DNA of 64,000 bases from assembly GCF_007625155.1 (NCBI RefSeq), contig NZ_VMNK01000002.1, forward strand, positions 1-64,000, written 5' to 3'. Source of the DNA: Denitromonas halophila. Its GTDB lineage: Bacteria > Pseudomonadota > Gammaproteobacteria > Burkholderiales > Rhodocyclaceae. The translations under genes and the position numbers were made by a program. Of the stretch, positions 18,987 to 27,389 are shown in pieces. The notes below the pieces were generated by a model, which was not told the origin of the DNA, did not search any database, and saw nothing but the letters and a program-made list of their open reading frames with translations. How positions within the stretch are numbered: position 1 is the stretch's first letter; the number at the start of each line of letters is the position of its first letter.

Positions 18987-19307
18987 ATGTTCGAGCGCAT
19001 CAAGGAAAGCTGGCATTCGCTGAAGAAAAGCGAACCGGGAGAACGCTTCCAGGACCGCTACCACCATCACCAGTCGCGGCGCGACGGGCGCCCCGGGCTG
19101 AGCGTGTTGCTGCGCCTGGCCGGCGGTACGGTCGTCGCGCTGCTCGGTCTGGTGATGCTGTTCACGCCGGGGCCCGGGCTGGTGTTCATGGCGGCCGGTG
19201 CCGCTTTGCTCGGATCGGAGTCCCGGATCGTGGCCCGAGCGCTCGATCGACTTGAAGTGCTTGTGCGCGCAGCACGCGAGCGCTTCGAGGCCCGGCGCCG
19301 GCGCTGA
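18987..19307 (+). CDS. PGPGW-family transmembrane protein
   Basis: A 106-aa inner-membrane protein of the PGPGW family, function unknown. After a basic, histidine-containing N-terminus (DRYHHHQSRRDG) come two membrane helices: LLRLAGGTVVALLGLVMLF (about 45-63) and a second beginning TPGPGLVFMAAGAALLG. The PGPG turn is the family hallmark. The C-terminus is a charged helix (ALDRLEVLVRAARERFEARR). ATG 18987 has GAGGCCGGCCATCGGC upstream. It converges with mscS. Confidence 0.75.
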   Translation: MFERIKESWHSLKKSEPGERFQDRYHHHQSRRDGRPGLSVLLRLAGGTVVALLGLVMLFTPGPGLVFMAAGAALLGSESRIVARALDRLEVLVRAARERFEARRRR

Positions 19308-19340
19308 GGCTCGCGGGCGGTAGGGGCGTGGCGCCGGCGC

Positions 19341-20759
19341 TCACAGCAGATCGGCACCTTCTTCGGGCAGACGGGCCTTGCGCGCCTGAGCACGCAACTG
19401 CTCGTCTTCGCTCACCAGGCCGCCTTCGGCTTCGCTGCCGGTTGTGTCGTCCGCGACGGGCTGCGTGTCGGCAACCGTCGGCGCTGCCGTCGGGGCGGGA
19501 GTCTGGTCCAGCATGCGCACCGGCACACCTTCGGGGAAGAGGATTTCGCGGTTCTCGTCAGGCATCGAGATGCCGTGCGTCTCGAAAGCGTTCTTGACCT
19601 GCCGGATCAGCGCGGAGCGGAGCTTGAAGCCGTTGTAGACCGTCCCGTCGTACCAGAAATACAGCTTCAGATTCACGGTGGCCGCACCCAGCTGGTCGAC
19701 CAGCACCAGCGCCTCGGGCGTCTCGAGGACCGCCGGATGGCGGTTGAGTACCGCCAGCGCGAGTTCCTGGGTGGCACGGAGCTCGTTGTCGAACCCGATG
19801 CCGACCTCGAATACCTCGCGGCGGTTCGGATTGGCGGTGTAGTTGAGGATGATGCTCTTGTAGACCGTGGCGTTCGGGATCTGCACGTGATTGCCGTCCT
19901 GGCTCATCAATACCGTGCCGCGGGTGGTCACGCGCAGCACGATGCCGGTGTGGCCGGCGATGTCGACCAGGTCGCCGATGCGGAACGGGTTGCGGGTGCT
20001 GATCAGAATGCTTGCCAGATAGTTTTCGAGAATGTCGCGCAAGGCGAAGCCGGCCACCAGTCCGGCCAGGCCGGTGCCACCGAGGATGGTCGCTGCCAAG
20101 CCCGACAGGCCGGCGAGCTGCAGTACAAGATAGAAGCCGATCAGGAAGACCAGAATGCTCAGCAGGCGCGCGGCAACATCGCGCAACAGGGGCTTGAGCC
20201 TGCCGTCCAGCGCCCGGCGGGTGGTACCGGCCGCCAGCCATGCGGCCAGCAGGGCCAGCGCCAGCACCCCCGCGCCGAGAAGCAGGCGCGGCAGTCGCTG
20301 CACACCCTGCGACCACAGGCGCTGAAATTCGCGCCAGGCCGGGGCCAGGTCCCAGCCTGCCGGCTCGAGGATCTCGATGCGGTTGACCACGGCGACGACG
20401 TCGGCAGTCTTCGCGGCCAGCGTGCCCGCCCACGCGCGGCGCTCCTCGGTGGTGGCCTGGCCGTCGAGAAACACCACGCCATGACGCACATCGACCGCGA
20501 TGGCCGAATACCAGCCGGTACTCTCGAGAATGCCGGTGAGGCGTTGGTCGATCGCCTGATCGCCGCTGTCCGGCCGGACGTCGACGCGTTCGGCGAGCCG
20601 GACCTCGGGCGTGGCGCCCGTCGGCGGGTCGTCTGCGTGCGCGTGCGGGATGCCGGTGCCAACCACCAGCAAGGCGAGGATCAGCAGGCATGTGTCGCGG
20701 CGGTTCGCCTGCGGCGGGGTCGATGGCGCGGGCGACTTGGTCGGGTGTGCGCGTTCCAT
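19341..20759 (-). CDS. MscS-family mechanosensitive channel with BON domain
   Basis: A predicted inner-membrane channel of 472 aa that opens under membrane tension. Order: signal or anchor helix (about 20-40), a periplasmic BON domain (about 50-115, with GVVFLDGQATTEERRAWAG), three membrane helices, then the MscS pore helix GGTGLAGLVAGFALRDILEN and the beta domain FRIGDLVDIAGHTGIVLRV ... VQIPNATVYKS. A C-terminal tail of about 60 acidic, proline- and threonine-rich residues is unusual for the family. AGAGGAGG precedes ATG 20759, which was preferred over the frame start at 20915. BON-MscS fusions are known in proteobacteria. Confidence 0.88.
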   Translation of the reverse strand: MERAHPTKSPAPSTPPQANRRDTCLLILALLVVGTGIPHAHADDPPTGATPEVRLAERVDVRPDSGDQAIDQRLTGILESTGWYSAIAVDVRHGVVFLDGQATTEERRAWAGTLAAKTADVVAVVNRIEILEPAGWDLAPAWREFQRLWSQGVQRLPRLLLGAGVLALALLAAWLAAGTTRRALDGRLKPLLRDVAARLLSILVFLIGFYLVLQLAGLSGLAATILGGTGLAGLVAGFALRDILENYLASILISTRNPFRIGDLVDIAGHTGIVLRVTTRGTVLMSQDGNHVQIPNATVYKSIILNYTANPNRREVFEVGIGFDNELRATQELALAVLNRHPAVLETPEALVLVDQLGAATVNLKLYFWYDGTVYNGFKLRSALIRQVKNAFETHGISMPDENREILFPEGVPVRMLDQTPAPTAAPTVADTQPVADDTTGSEAEGGLVSEDEQLRAQARKARLPEEGADLL

Positions 20760-21061
20760 GGCGGCGCCTCCTCTGGCTGCGTCGTCCCTGCGCCGAGGGC
20801 TGCGCGTTATTCGTGGCGCAACGGCCAGGGCCGAAGGGATCGAAAGGGCGTCCCGCCATGCTACGCGTGTGGCGGGGACGGTGCCATGCTTGACCGGGCC
20901 GCAGCCCCAGCGCACACGGCGGGAACACCTCGCCGTCGGTGACGCCGGCGCCAGCGTCGACCGGGCGGGATCTTGGCCGCACGCGCCCCTCGTGCGGTGG
21001 GCGCGCGCAAAAAAGGGCCGCTATGCGCGGCCCCGTGGGCAGATCGAAGCGTGGCGGATGC
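20760..21061. other. Intergenic region between mscS and dsbC
   Basis: About 300 bases without a credible gene. It holds the mscS ribosome site at the left end and the dsbC terminator (21009-21033) at the right end. Otherwise I see nothing. Confidence 0.6.
21009..21033 (-). terminator. Rho-independent terminator of ubiH-dsbC
   Basis: On the minus strand a GGGCCGC / GCGGCCC stem (21033-21027 with 21021-21015, five-base loop) is followed by six T residues (21014-21009), 30-50 bases past the dsbC stop. Confidence 0.8.
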
Positions 21062-21793
21062 CTACTTCGTCTTGGCCTTGCCCTGCGCTTCGTCGATGGC
21101 CGGGTTCAACTGTGCGGCCGGCAGGAAGCCGCCGATGCGGCTGCCGTCGGCGAGGAAGATGGTGGGGGTGCCGCTGATGCGCAGTTGCTGGCCGAGCGCG
21201 ACGTTGCGCTCGATGGCCGAGGTGTCGCAGTCGGCCGAGGCGGGCGGTGCCTTGCCGGCGCCGACCCAGTCCATCCAGGCCGTGCCCTGGTTGTCGGCAC
21301 ACCAGATGCGCTTGGATTTGTCGAGCGAATCGGGGCTGAGGATGGGGTAGAGGAAGGTGTAGACGGTGACGTTGTCCATGCTTTGCAGTTCGCCGGCGAG
21401 GCGCTTGCAGAAGCCGCAGTTGGGGTCTTCGAAGGTGGCGATGACGCGCTCGCCCTTGCCACGCACATGCTTGACCGCATCCTTGAGCGGCAGGCTGGCA
21501 AAGTCGATGGCTGACAGGGCGTTGAGGCGGGCCTGGGTGACGTTGTTGCGGGTCTTGGTGTCGATCACCTGGCCGTCGATGATGAAGCTCACCGCCTCGT
21601 TGGTGTAGACCAGCTCACCGGACTTGAGCACCACTTCATAGAGCTTGTTGTAGGGCGTGGCCTTGACGCTGCTGACGGCCGGGGCGCCGATGAAGGCTTC
21701 GACCTTTTTCTGCACATCGGCTTCGCCGGCATGGGCGACACCTGCGGCCAGGGTCAGGGTGGCCAGCGCGGTGCGCAGTCGGGGGTGGTTCAT
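21062..21793 (-). CDS. dsbC: Thiol:disulfide interchange protein DsbC
   Basis: A periplasmic disulfide isomerase that repairs wrongly paired cysteines. The 243-aa protein has a signal peptide (about 1-22, ending VAHA), an N-terminal dimerisation domain (about 25-95) and a thioredoxin domain with the active site C126-G-F-C129 in EDPNCGFCKRL. The cis-proline loop is SGTPTIF, and DGSRIGGFLP follows as in E. coli DsbC. It lies 15 bases downstream of the ubiH-like gene on the same strand and ends at a good terminator. Confidence 0.95.
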   Translation of the reverse strand: MNHPRLRTALATLTLAAGVAHAGEADVQKKVEAFIGAPAVSSVKATPYNKLYEVVLKSGELVYTNEAVSFIIDGQVIDTKTRNNVTQARLNALSAIDFASLPLKDAVKHVRGKGERVIATFEDPNCGFCKRLAGELQSMDNVTVYTFLYPILSPDSLDKSKRIWCADNQGTAWMDWVGAGKAPPASADCDTSAIERNVALGQQLRISGTPTIFLADGSRIGGFLPAAQLNPAIDEAQGKAKTK

Positions 21794-21808
21794 CCGGTTC
21801 TCCAGGAA

Positions 21809-22972
21809 TCAAAAATGTCCGCTGATGGCGTATCGCACCAGTGCGTTGCGTACGACAGGGATTTGGTTGGTGAGGTTCAGTCCGATGTTGCGCAAACCCG
21901 ATAAAAGTCCGTTGTCGGGTTTGAACAGGCGGTTGAGCGCATGGGTGGTGGACTGCAGCAAGGTGGTTTCTTCGGCGCGGGCGCGGGCGTAGCTGGCCAG
22001 CAGCGCGGCTTCGCCGGGGTCGCGCCAGGCGGGTAGCGGGCCGAGCAGCTCGGCCAGCGCCTTGGCGTCCTGATAGCCAAGATTGATGCCGTGGCCTGAG
22101 AGCGGATGGATGGCGTGCGCGGCGTCGCCGATCAGTGCGACACGCGGCGCGGTCGGTTGCGAGACGCGCATCAGGCGCAGCGGGAAAGCGGCGGCCGGCG
22201 TTTCGGGCGTGAGCTTGCCGAGTGTGTGCTGACCGGCCTCGGCGACGCGCTGGCAAAGCGCCTCGGGTGACAGGGCGACCAGTGCGTCGGCCACGTCGTC
22301 GGGCGCGGACCAGACGATGGAGATCATGTTGTCGGGCAGCGGCAGGTAAGCGAGGATGCCGTCCTCGCGGAACCATTGATAGGCCGTGTTGCGGTGCGGC
22401 TTTTCGCAGTGGAAATTGGCGACCACGCCTTTTTCGTCGTAGGGCGTGGTGGTGGCGGCAATGCCGACCTGCTCGCGCACCCAGGAGCGCGCGCCGTCGG
22501 CGGCGACCACCAGCGAGGCGGTCAGGGTCTTGCCGTTGTCGAGGGCGAGCGTGGCGGCGTCCTCATCGACGGCCAGGCTCACCGGCCGCGCCGGGCACAG
22601 CAAAGTGAGATTGTGCTGGCGCTTGATGGTCTCCCACAGCTCGCGCTGCATCAGACCGGATTCGACGATCCAGGCCAGCTCACGCAGGCCGCAGTCGTAG
22701 GCCGAGAAGTCGAGCTGGCCGCCGGCGTCGCCGTGGATGGCCATGTCGTAGACCGGGGTGAGGCGGGCGCTGTCGAGGTGCGGCCAGACACCGATCTGGG
22801 TGAGGAAGTCCACATTGCCGGGGCTGATGGCGTAGATGCGGCTGTCCCAGCCTTCGGCGCGGGCGGGCGGCTGGGATTCCACCACCGCGATCTTCAGCCG
22901 GCTGCCGCGCAAGGCGGCGGCGAGACTGGCGCCCGCGAGGCCGGCGCCGACGATGACCAGATCGAATTTCAT
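21809..22972 (-). CDS. UbiH/UbiF-family FAD-dependent ubiquinone hydroxylase
   Basis: An FAD monooxygenase of the UbiH/UbiF/VisC group, which hydroxylate the quinone ring in ubiquinone biosynthesis. In the 387-aa protein the dinucleotide-binding GAGLAG is at 9-14, the second FAD motif is DAAHAIHPLSGHGINLG, and DGARSWVREQ is the DG motif of the family. Which ring position it modifies cannot be told from sequence. ATG 22972 opens the transcript, divergent from ahpC. The pairing with dsbC has no obvious functional link. Confidence 0.88.
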   Translation of the reverse strand: MKFDLVIVGAGLAGASLAAALRGSRLKIAVVESQPPARAEGWDSRIYAISPGNVDFLTQIGVWPHLDSARLTPVYDMAIHGDAGGQLDFSAYDCGLRELAWIVESGLMQRELWETIKRQHNLTLLCPARPVSLAVDEDAATLALDNGKTLTASLVVAADGARSWVREQVGIAATTTPYDEKGVVANFHCEKPHRNTAYQWFREDGILAYLPLPDNMISIVWSAPDDVADALVALSPEALCQRVAEAGQHTLGKLTPETPAAAFPLRLMRVSQPTAPRVALIGDAAHAIHPLSGHGINLGYQDAKALAELLGPLPAWRDPGEAALLASYARARAEETTLLQSTTHALNRLFKPDNGLLSGLRNIGLNLTNQIPVVRNALVRYAISGHF

Positions 22973-23076
22973 GTGCAGTGCCTGAAAAACAGGAGGGCGG
23001 GGCGCATGCCCCGGATGGGGCTGAACGTTACCGCATTGGCGGTTTTCGGCAAAGCGCGGCGCGCAATCGCTGACCT

Positions 23077-23113
23077 ATAGGTGACGCCTATCAGGAAAAT
23101 TTGTACGTTCAAT
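23077..23113 (+). promoter_or_regulatory. OxyR-type binding site upstream of ahpC
   Basis: Four tetranucleotides are spaced by exactly seven bases: ATAG (23077-23080), CTAT (23088-23091), ATTT (23099-23102) and CAAT (23110-23113). The OxyR consensus is ATAG-N7-CTAT-N7-ATAG-N7-CTAT; the first two match fully, the third at two of four positions, the fourth at three of four. It lies 76 bases before the ahpC start. Confidence 0.75.
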
Positions 23114-23188
23114 TGGATCAATATAGTGCGGCGCAATAGGATGGCTCCAGTGCTTCAACAACACCCTCAACCACCTGGAGAAAATCAC

Positions 23189-23755
23189 ATGTCGAACCTC
23201 ATCAACAGCAAGATCAAGCCTTTCAAAGCCACTGCCTACAAAAACGGCGAATTCAAGGAAGTGACCGAGCAGTCGCTGCTGGGCAAGTGGTCGGTGGTGT
23301 TCTTTTACCCGGCCGACTTTACCTTTGTGTGTCCGACCGAACTGGGCGACCTGGCCGACTACTACGAGCAGCTCAAGGACATGGGCGTGGAAGTGTTCTC
23401 GGTCTCGACCGACACCCACTTCACCCACAAGGCCTGGCATGACGCCTCCGAGACGATCAAGAAGATCAACTACGCCATGATCGGCGACCCGACCGGCACC
23501 ATCTCGCGCAACTTCGAGGTGATGATCGAGGAAGAAGGCCTGGCCCTGCGCGGCACCTTCGTGATCAACCCGGAAGGCGAGATCAAGGTTGCCGAGATTC
23601 ACGATCTGGGTATCGGCCGTGACGCGAAAGAGCTGGTTCGCAAGATCCAGGCTGCGCAGTACGTGGCCGCCCACCCGGGTGAAGTGTGCCCGGCCAAGTG
23701 GACCCCGGGTGAGCAAACCCTGGCCCCGTCGCTGGATCTCGTCGGCAAAATCTAA
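23189..23755 (+). CDS. ahpC: Alkyl hydroperoxide reductase peroxiredoxin AhpC
   Basis: AhpC is a typical 2-Cys peroxiredoxin that reduces H2O2 and organic peroxides with electrons from AhpF. The 188-aa protein has peroxidatic C48 in DFTFVCPTE and resolving C167 in GEVCPAKW, and is close to E. coli AhpC (187 aa). ATG 23189 has GGAG eight bases upstream. The OxyR-type site in front implies peroxide induction. Two hairpins with T-runs lie between this gene and ahpF, so most transcripts probably end here. Confidence 0.97.
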   Translation: MSNLINSKIKPFKATAYKNGEFKEVTEQSLLGKWSVVFFYPADFTFVCPTELGDLADYYEQLKDMGVEVFSVSTDTHFTHKAWHDASETIKKINYAMIGDPTGTISRNFEVMIEEEGLALRGTFVINPEGEIKVAEIHDLGIGRDAKELVRKIQAAQYVAAHPGEVCPAKWTPGEQTLAPSLDLVGKI

Positions 23756-23766
23756 GTAGCCCCCCA

Positions 23767-23796
23767 CGGCCGCCGCTTGCGTGGCGGCCGGTTTTT
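23767..23796 (+). terminator. Terminator or attenuator after ahpC
   Basis: CGGCCGCC (23767-23774) pairs with GGCGGCCG (23783-23790) and is followed by TTTTT (23792-23796), starting 12 bases after the ahpC stop. Confidence 0.8.
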
Positions 23797-23842
23797 GTAG
23801 GGCGGGTTTCAACCCGCCATGGTCGGCTGAAGCTGACCCTAC
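23797..23842. repeat. GTAGGG...CCCTAC element containing a family D palindrome
   Basis: Between ahpC and ahpF, GTAGGG and CCCTAC bracket GCGGGTTTCAACCCGC (about 23802-23817), a copy of the short palindrome seen in the cbb operon. Confidence 0.65.
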
Positions 23843-23848
23843 GTTCCC

Positions 23849-23874
23849 ATGCCCGGGGCCGCCGGGCATTTTTT
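23849..23874 (+). terminator. Second terminator or attenuator before ahpF
   Basis: ATGCCCGG (23849-23856) pairs with CCGGGCAT (23862-23869), followed by a run of six T residues (23869-23874). It lies 31 bases before the ahpF start and could limit read-through from ahpC. Confidence 0.75.
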
Positions 23875-23904
23875 GCGCCAAAAATCTGACTCAGGAGGCC
23901 CGCC

Positions 23905-25479
23905 ATGCTCGACGCCAATCTCAAACAACAGCTTTCGACTTACCTGCAGAACGTCACCCAGCCGATCGAGATCACGGCGAATGTCGACGACGGCGCCAAG
24001 TCCGCCGAAATGCGGACCTTGCTGAATGACATTGCCAGCCTGACCGACAAGATCACCGTTTTTGAGACGCGTGACGCCGAGGTGCGCGTGCCGTCCTTTG
24101 CGATCAACCGGAAGGGTGCCAGCATGGGCGTGCGCTTCGCCGGCATCCCGATGGGCCATGAATTCACCTCGCTGGTGCTGGCGCTGCTGCAGGTCGGCGG
24201 CCATCCACCCAAGGTCGAGGCCGATGTGATCGCGCAGATCAAGGCGATTGAAGGGCAATTCGACTTCGTCACCTACATCTCGCTGTCTTGCCAGAACTGC
24301 CCGGAGGTGGTGCAGGCACTGAACCTGATGGCGACCCTCAACCCCAACGTCCGCCACACCATGGTCGATGGTGCGCTGTTCCAGGACGAGGTCGAGCGCA
24401 ACAAGATCCTTGCTGTGCCGAGCGTCTATTTGAATGGCGAGGTCTTCGGCCAGGGGCGTACCAGCCTCAAGGAGATCGTCGCCAAGCTCGACACCGGCGC
24501 CGCAGCACGTGACGCGGCCAAGATCGCCGACAAGGACGCGTTCGACGTGCTCATCGTCGGCGGTGGCCCGGCTGGCGCGGCGGCGGCCATTTACGCCGCG
24601 CGCAAGGGCGTGCGTACCGGCGTGGTGTCGGAGCGCTTTGGCGGGCAGGTGATGGACACCATGGCGATCGAGAATTTCATTTCGGTGAAGGAAACCGAGG
24701 GGCCGAAGCTGGCGGCCGCGCTCGAGCAACATGTGAAGCAGTACGAAGTGGATGTGATGGACGGTCAACGCGCCGAGGCGCTGATTCCCGGTGAACTCAA
24801 TGAAGTCCGGCTGGCCAGCGGCGCCACCGTGAAGGCGAAAGCCATCATCCTCGCCACCGGTGCCCGCTGGCGCGAAATGAACGTGCCTGGCGAGCGCGAA
24901 TACCGCGGTCGCGGCGTGGCCTACTGCCCGCACTGCGACGGCCCCTTGTTCAAAGGCAAGCGCGTGGCGGTGGTTGGTGGCGGCAACTCGGGCGTCGAGG
25001 CGGCGATTGACCTGGCCGGCATCGTGGCGCAGGTCACCTTGCTTGAGTTCGGTAGCGAGCTGCGTGCTGATGCGGTGCTGCAGGCCAAGCTCAAGAGCCT
25101 GCCGAATGTCACCATCCATACTGACGCGCAAACCACCGAAGTGACCGGCGCGGACGGCAAGGTCAATGCCCTGGTCTACACCGACCGGACCACTGGCCAG
25201 TCACACACGGTGGCGCTAGAAGGCGTTTTCGTGCAGATCGGTCTGTTGCCCAACACCGATTGGCTCAAGGGTGTGGTCGATTTGAGCAAGCATGGCGAGA
25301 TCGAAGTGAATGCGCGTGGTGAAACCAGCGTGCCTGGCGTGTTTGCCGCCGGCGACGCGACCACCGTGCCCTACAAGCAGATCATCATCGCCATGGGCGA
25401 GGGCTCAAAGGCCGCGCTGTCGGCCTTCGATCACTTGATTCGCAGTTCGGTGCCGCACGAGGCCGCGTCAACGGTGTAA
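23905..25479 (+). CDS. ahpF: Alkyl hydroperoxide reductase subunit F
   Basis: AhpF transfers electrons from NADH to AhpC. The 524-aa flavoprotein has the N-terminal double-thioredoxin domain with C129-Q-N-C132, an FAD-binding GGGPAG (219-224), the redox-active C341-P-H-C344 and the NADH-binding [12 protein letters not shown]. Length and cysteine spacing match E. coli AhpF (521 aa). AGGAGG precedes ATG 23905. It follows ahpC but two terminator-like hairpins separate them, so it is probably made at a lower level. Confidence 0.97.
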   Translation: MLDANLKQQLSTYLQNVTQPIEITANVDDGAKSAEMRTLLNDIASLTDKITVFETRDAEVRVPSFAINRKGASMGVRFAGIPMGHEFTSLVLALLQVGGHPPKVEADVIAQIKAIEGQFDFVTYISLSCQNCPEVVQALNLMATLNPNVRHTMVDGALFQDEVERNKILAVPSVYLNGEVFGQGRTSLKEIVAKLDTGAAARDAAKIADKDAFDVLIVGGGPAGAAAAIYAARKGVRTGVVSERFGGQVMDTMAIENFISVKETEGPKLAAALEQHVKQYEVDVMDGQRAEALIPGELNEVRLASGATVKAKAIILATGARWREMNVPGEREYRGRGVAYCPHCDGPLFKGKRVAVVGGGNSGVEAAIDLAGIVAQVTLLEFGSELRADAVLQAKLKSLPNVTIHTDAQTTEVTGADGKVNALVYTDRTTGQSHTVALEGVFVQIGLLPNTDWLKGVVDLSKHGEIEVNARGETSVPGVFAAGDATTVPYKQIIIAMGEGSKAALSAFDHLIRSSVPHEAASTV

Positions 25480-25497
25480 TGGTATAGCCCCGTGTTA

Positions 25498-25534
25498 ACG
25501 ACAAAAGCGACCTCGCGGTCGCTTTTGTCGTTTC
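25498..25534 (+). terminator. Terminator after ahpF
   Basis: ACGACAAAAGCGACC (25498-25512) and its reverse complement (25517-25531) form a perfect 15-bp stem around TCGC, with A- and T-rich outer arms ending TTT. It can work in both directions and serves the convergent PEP-CTERM gene as well. Confidence 0.85.
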
Positions 25535-25555
25535 AGCTGCAATTACTTGCAGTGA

Positions 25556-26341
25556 TCAGGCAGCCTTGCGGCGGCGAGCCAGGTTCAGACCCAGCAGGCC
25601 CATGCCGAGCAGTGCCAGCGAGGCGGGTTCCGGAACCTGATTGACTGGCGGTGCGCCGGTGTCGCCAGAGAGCAGGTTCTCGAACATGCGCTCGTTGTCG
25701 AAGGCGCCCCAGTTGGGGGCGTTGTCCCAGACGTTCTGGTCGGTGATCAGGAACACACTGCCCGGGCCGATGTTCTGGTAGGCCATCATGATGTCGTTCG
25801 GGTTTTCTTCGCCGACCATCAGGACTTGTGCGGAACCGGACACCAGCAGCGGCGCAAACGCGGCGTATTCGTAGGTGTTCACACCGTCGGTCAGCGGGTG
25901 GGTCAGGATTTGGCCGTCAGCCACCGATGCGGAGCGGAAGCCCGAATCAGACACGGTATTGACCACCTGGATGTTTGCGCCAAGTGCGGCCAGCGCAAAG
26001 TTGATGCGCGTGTTGTAGGCCGGAACGAATGTCCCGTGCTCGCCCATGAAGGCGATGCGGCCACCACCGGACAGGAACGAGCTCATGGCGCTGATTTCAG
26101 CTGCGGTGTAGTCGTTTGTCGGCTGGATTGCCCACAACAGGTTAACACCGGTCAGGTTGATGGTGTCGAGTTGGCCCGTCACGATGGATGAGCTGTGACC
26201 TGCCAGACCGTTGTAGAAGTTGTTCAGCGTGGAGGGGCTGTACGCGTCGCTCCAGATTGCGGCAACACCCGCGTTAGCTGCACCGGCACTCATCAGGCTG
26301 ACTGCCGCGCAGACAACGGCGATGTTTTTCTTGATCTTCAT
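25556..26341 (-). CDS. PEP-CTERM protein with a GATase/ThuA-like domain
   Basis: An exported protein of 261 aa for exosortase processing. The signal peptide (1-24) ends GAANA. The C-terminus has VPEPASLALLGMGLLGLNL plus a basic RRRKAA tail (236-261). The mature domain (about 25-225) alternates beta strands and helices with GGGRIAFMGEHGTF and GSVFLITDQNVWDN, like a class I glutamine amidotransferase or ThuA fold, but I see no Cys-His catalytic pair, so it may be structural. AAGGGG lies eight bases before ATG 26341. A sigma-54-type promoter sits upstream, as expected where PrsK/PrsR control PEP-CTERM genes. No exosortase gene is in this window. Confidence 0.85.
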   Translation of the reverse strand: MKIKKNIAVVCAAVSLMSAGAANAGVAAIWSDAYSPSTLNNFYNGLAGHSSSIVTGQLDTINLTGVNLLWAIQPTNDYTAAEISAMSSFLSGGGRIAFMGEHGTFVPAYNTRINFALAALGANIQVVNTVSDSGFRSASVADGQILTHPLTDGVNTYEYAAFAPLLVSGSAQVLMVGEENPNDIMMAYQNIGPGSVFLITDQNVWDNAPNWGAFDNERMFENLLSGDTGAPPVNQVPEPASLALLGMGLLGLNLARRRKAA

Positions 26342-26703
26342 GTTGAACCCCTTTGTGTTGCGTAAATACCGTTCTTCGGTGGAAGAAGTTTGGTAACAAA
26401 TTGTTCTGTTGTTGCAGAGCACAAATCAGGCCAGATTCTAAAATTCTTCCGTAAGTAATTGATATTTAAATAGTCTGCTGGAGTTTTTGCCTGCTCCTGA
26501 AACCACTTCATGAGAAGCGCTTTTGGAAGTGTAAAAAAGTGCGACGCTTCAGGGAGGGTCGCTTACGGGCGGAGGGTGCCGGTAAAACGCGCTGGGCATT
26601 GAGCCCGTGAGTTTGTCGCGTCAGCCGGGGCGTTGGTCTGGGGGCTCCGGTGTGCCGCCATTGGCCGCTGTGCGAACGGAGTGTTGCGTCGCTGCGGGTT
26701 GGG
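26342..26703. other. A+T-rich intergenic region upstream of the PEP-CTERM gene
   Basis: A 362-base stretch that is markedly more A+T-rich than its surroundings near 26385-26480. It contains the sigma-54-type promoter of the PEP-CTERM gene. The part from 26540 to 26703 is ordinary G+C-rich sequence with no gene I can support. Confidence 0.5.
26418..26433 (-). promoter_or_regulatory. Sigma-54 (-24/-12) promoter of the PEP-CTERM gene
   Basis: The minus strand reads TGGCCTGATTTGTGCT, against the consensus TGGCACG-N4-TTGCW. The invariant GG and GC are present with the required ten-base spacing. The -12 element lies about 78 bases upstream of the ATG. Confidence 0.65.
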
Positions 26704-27222
26704 TCAAGTGCTCGGCGCGAGCCCGGATTGGCCCCAATATGGGTTGTGGCGTGGGGCATCGTCATGGACAAGGCCTGCGCGAAACGCTTTGAGGACGGAA
26801 CGCATCCGCTGGGCGTCATCGTCCATGAAGCCGGATTTGAAGTCGGTGAGAATCAGCCGGGCGCGGGTCGGCCAGTTGCCGGGTGCATCATCGATGGCCA
26901 GCCACGGGGTGTCGGTGGCGTGGTGGTCGGCGAGCCACTGGCGGGCTTCGGCTTCGCGCAGGCCGTAGAAGTCGCTGTTGTGCCCTGGCAGTCGGAACGG
27001 CGTGACGCCGATGACACGAGACCGGATGTCGTCGGAGAAATGGGCCTGCAGTCGGCGCAGGGAAAACAGCGTGCGCCAGTCGGAGGTGATGACCACGCGG
27101 CATTCGTCGAATTCGCGCAGCACGGCTTCGATGCGCGGCAGGCAGCGGAAGTCTTCGACCTCGCGCAGCGGATGGGTGACGCCATCGAAGTCCAGAAAGA
27201 CGTAAATCTCGGATCGGTTCAT
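26704..27222 (-). CDS. HAD-superfamily protein of the RNA-repair-associated (HAD_SAK_2) type
   Basis: A 172-aa predicted phosphatase of the haloacid dehalogenase fold, similar to the HAD domain described in Swiss-army-knife RNA repair proteins. Motif I is FLDFDGVTHPL (nucleophile D11, D13), motif II is ITSDWR, and the acidic motif IV region is AIDDAPGNW. It is a free-standing domain: no RNA ligase or kinase neighbours it. The end has an extension (about 150-172) without a recognised motif. AAGGAGGCGGGA precedes ATG 27222. The substrate is unknown. Confidence 0.75.
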   Translation of the reverse strand: MNRSEIYVFLDFDGVTHPLREVEDFRCLPRIEAVLREFDECRVVITSDWRTLFSLRRLQAHFSDDIRSRVIGVTPFRLPGHNSDFYGLREAEARQWLADHHATDTPWLAIDDAPGNWPTRARLILTDFKSGFMDDDAQRMRSVLKAFRAGLVHDDAPRHNPYWGQSGLAPST

Positions 27223-27389
27223 TCCCGCCTCCTTGTGGGATGCATTCTAGTCTACGGTTGCTGCGGTGCAAAAATTTAGGGCGTTTGTCACAAAAAGTTC
27301 TTCAGGTTTTGTACCTACTGGTCGTCTAATTGAGTGGGCGTTCGCATTTGGTGCAACGCGGAATATTGACTCAATGGAGAGGTTGAATC

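Noticed and set aside
18386-19003. Minus-strand frame of 205 codons across the proline-rich gene
   Set aside because: Only the last 26 codons have a ribosome site and protein-like sequence. The rest is the complement of the proline-rich region.
26508-26819. Minus-strand frame upstream of the PEP-CTERM gene (103 codons)
   Set aside because: It overlaps the HAD gene end, has no ribosome site and no recognisable sequence.
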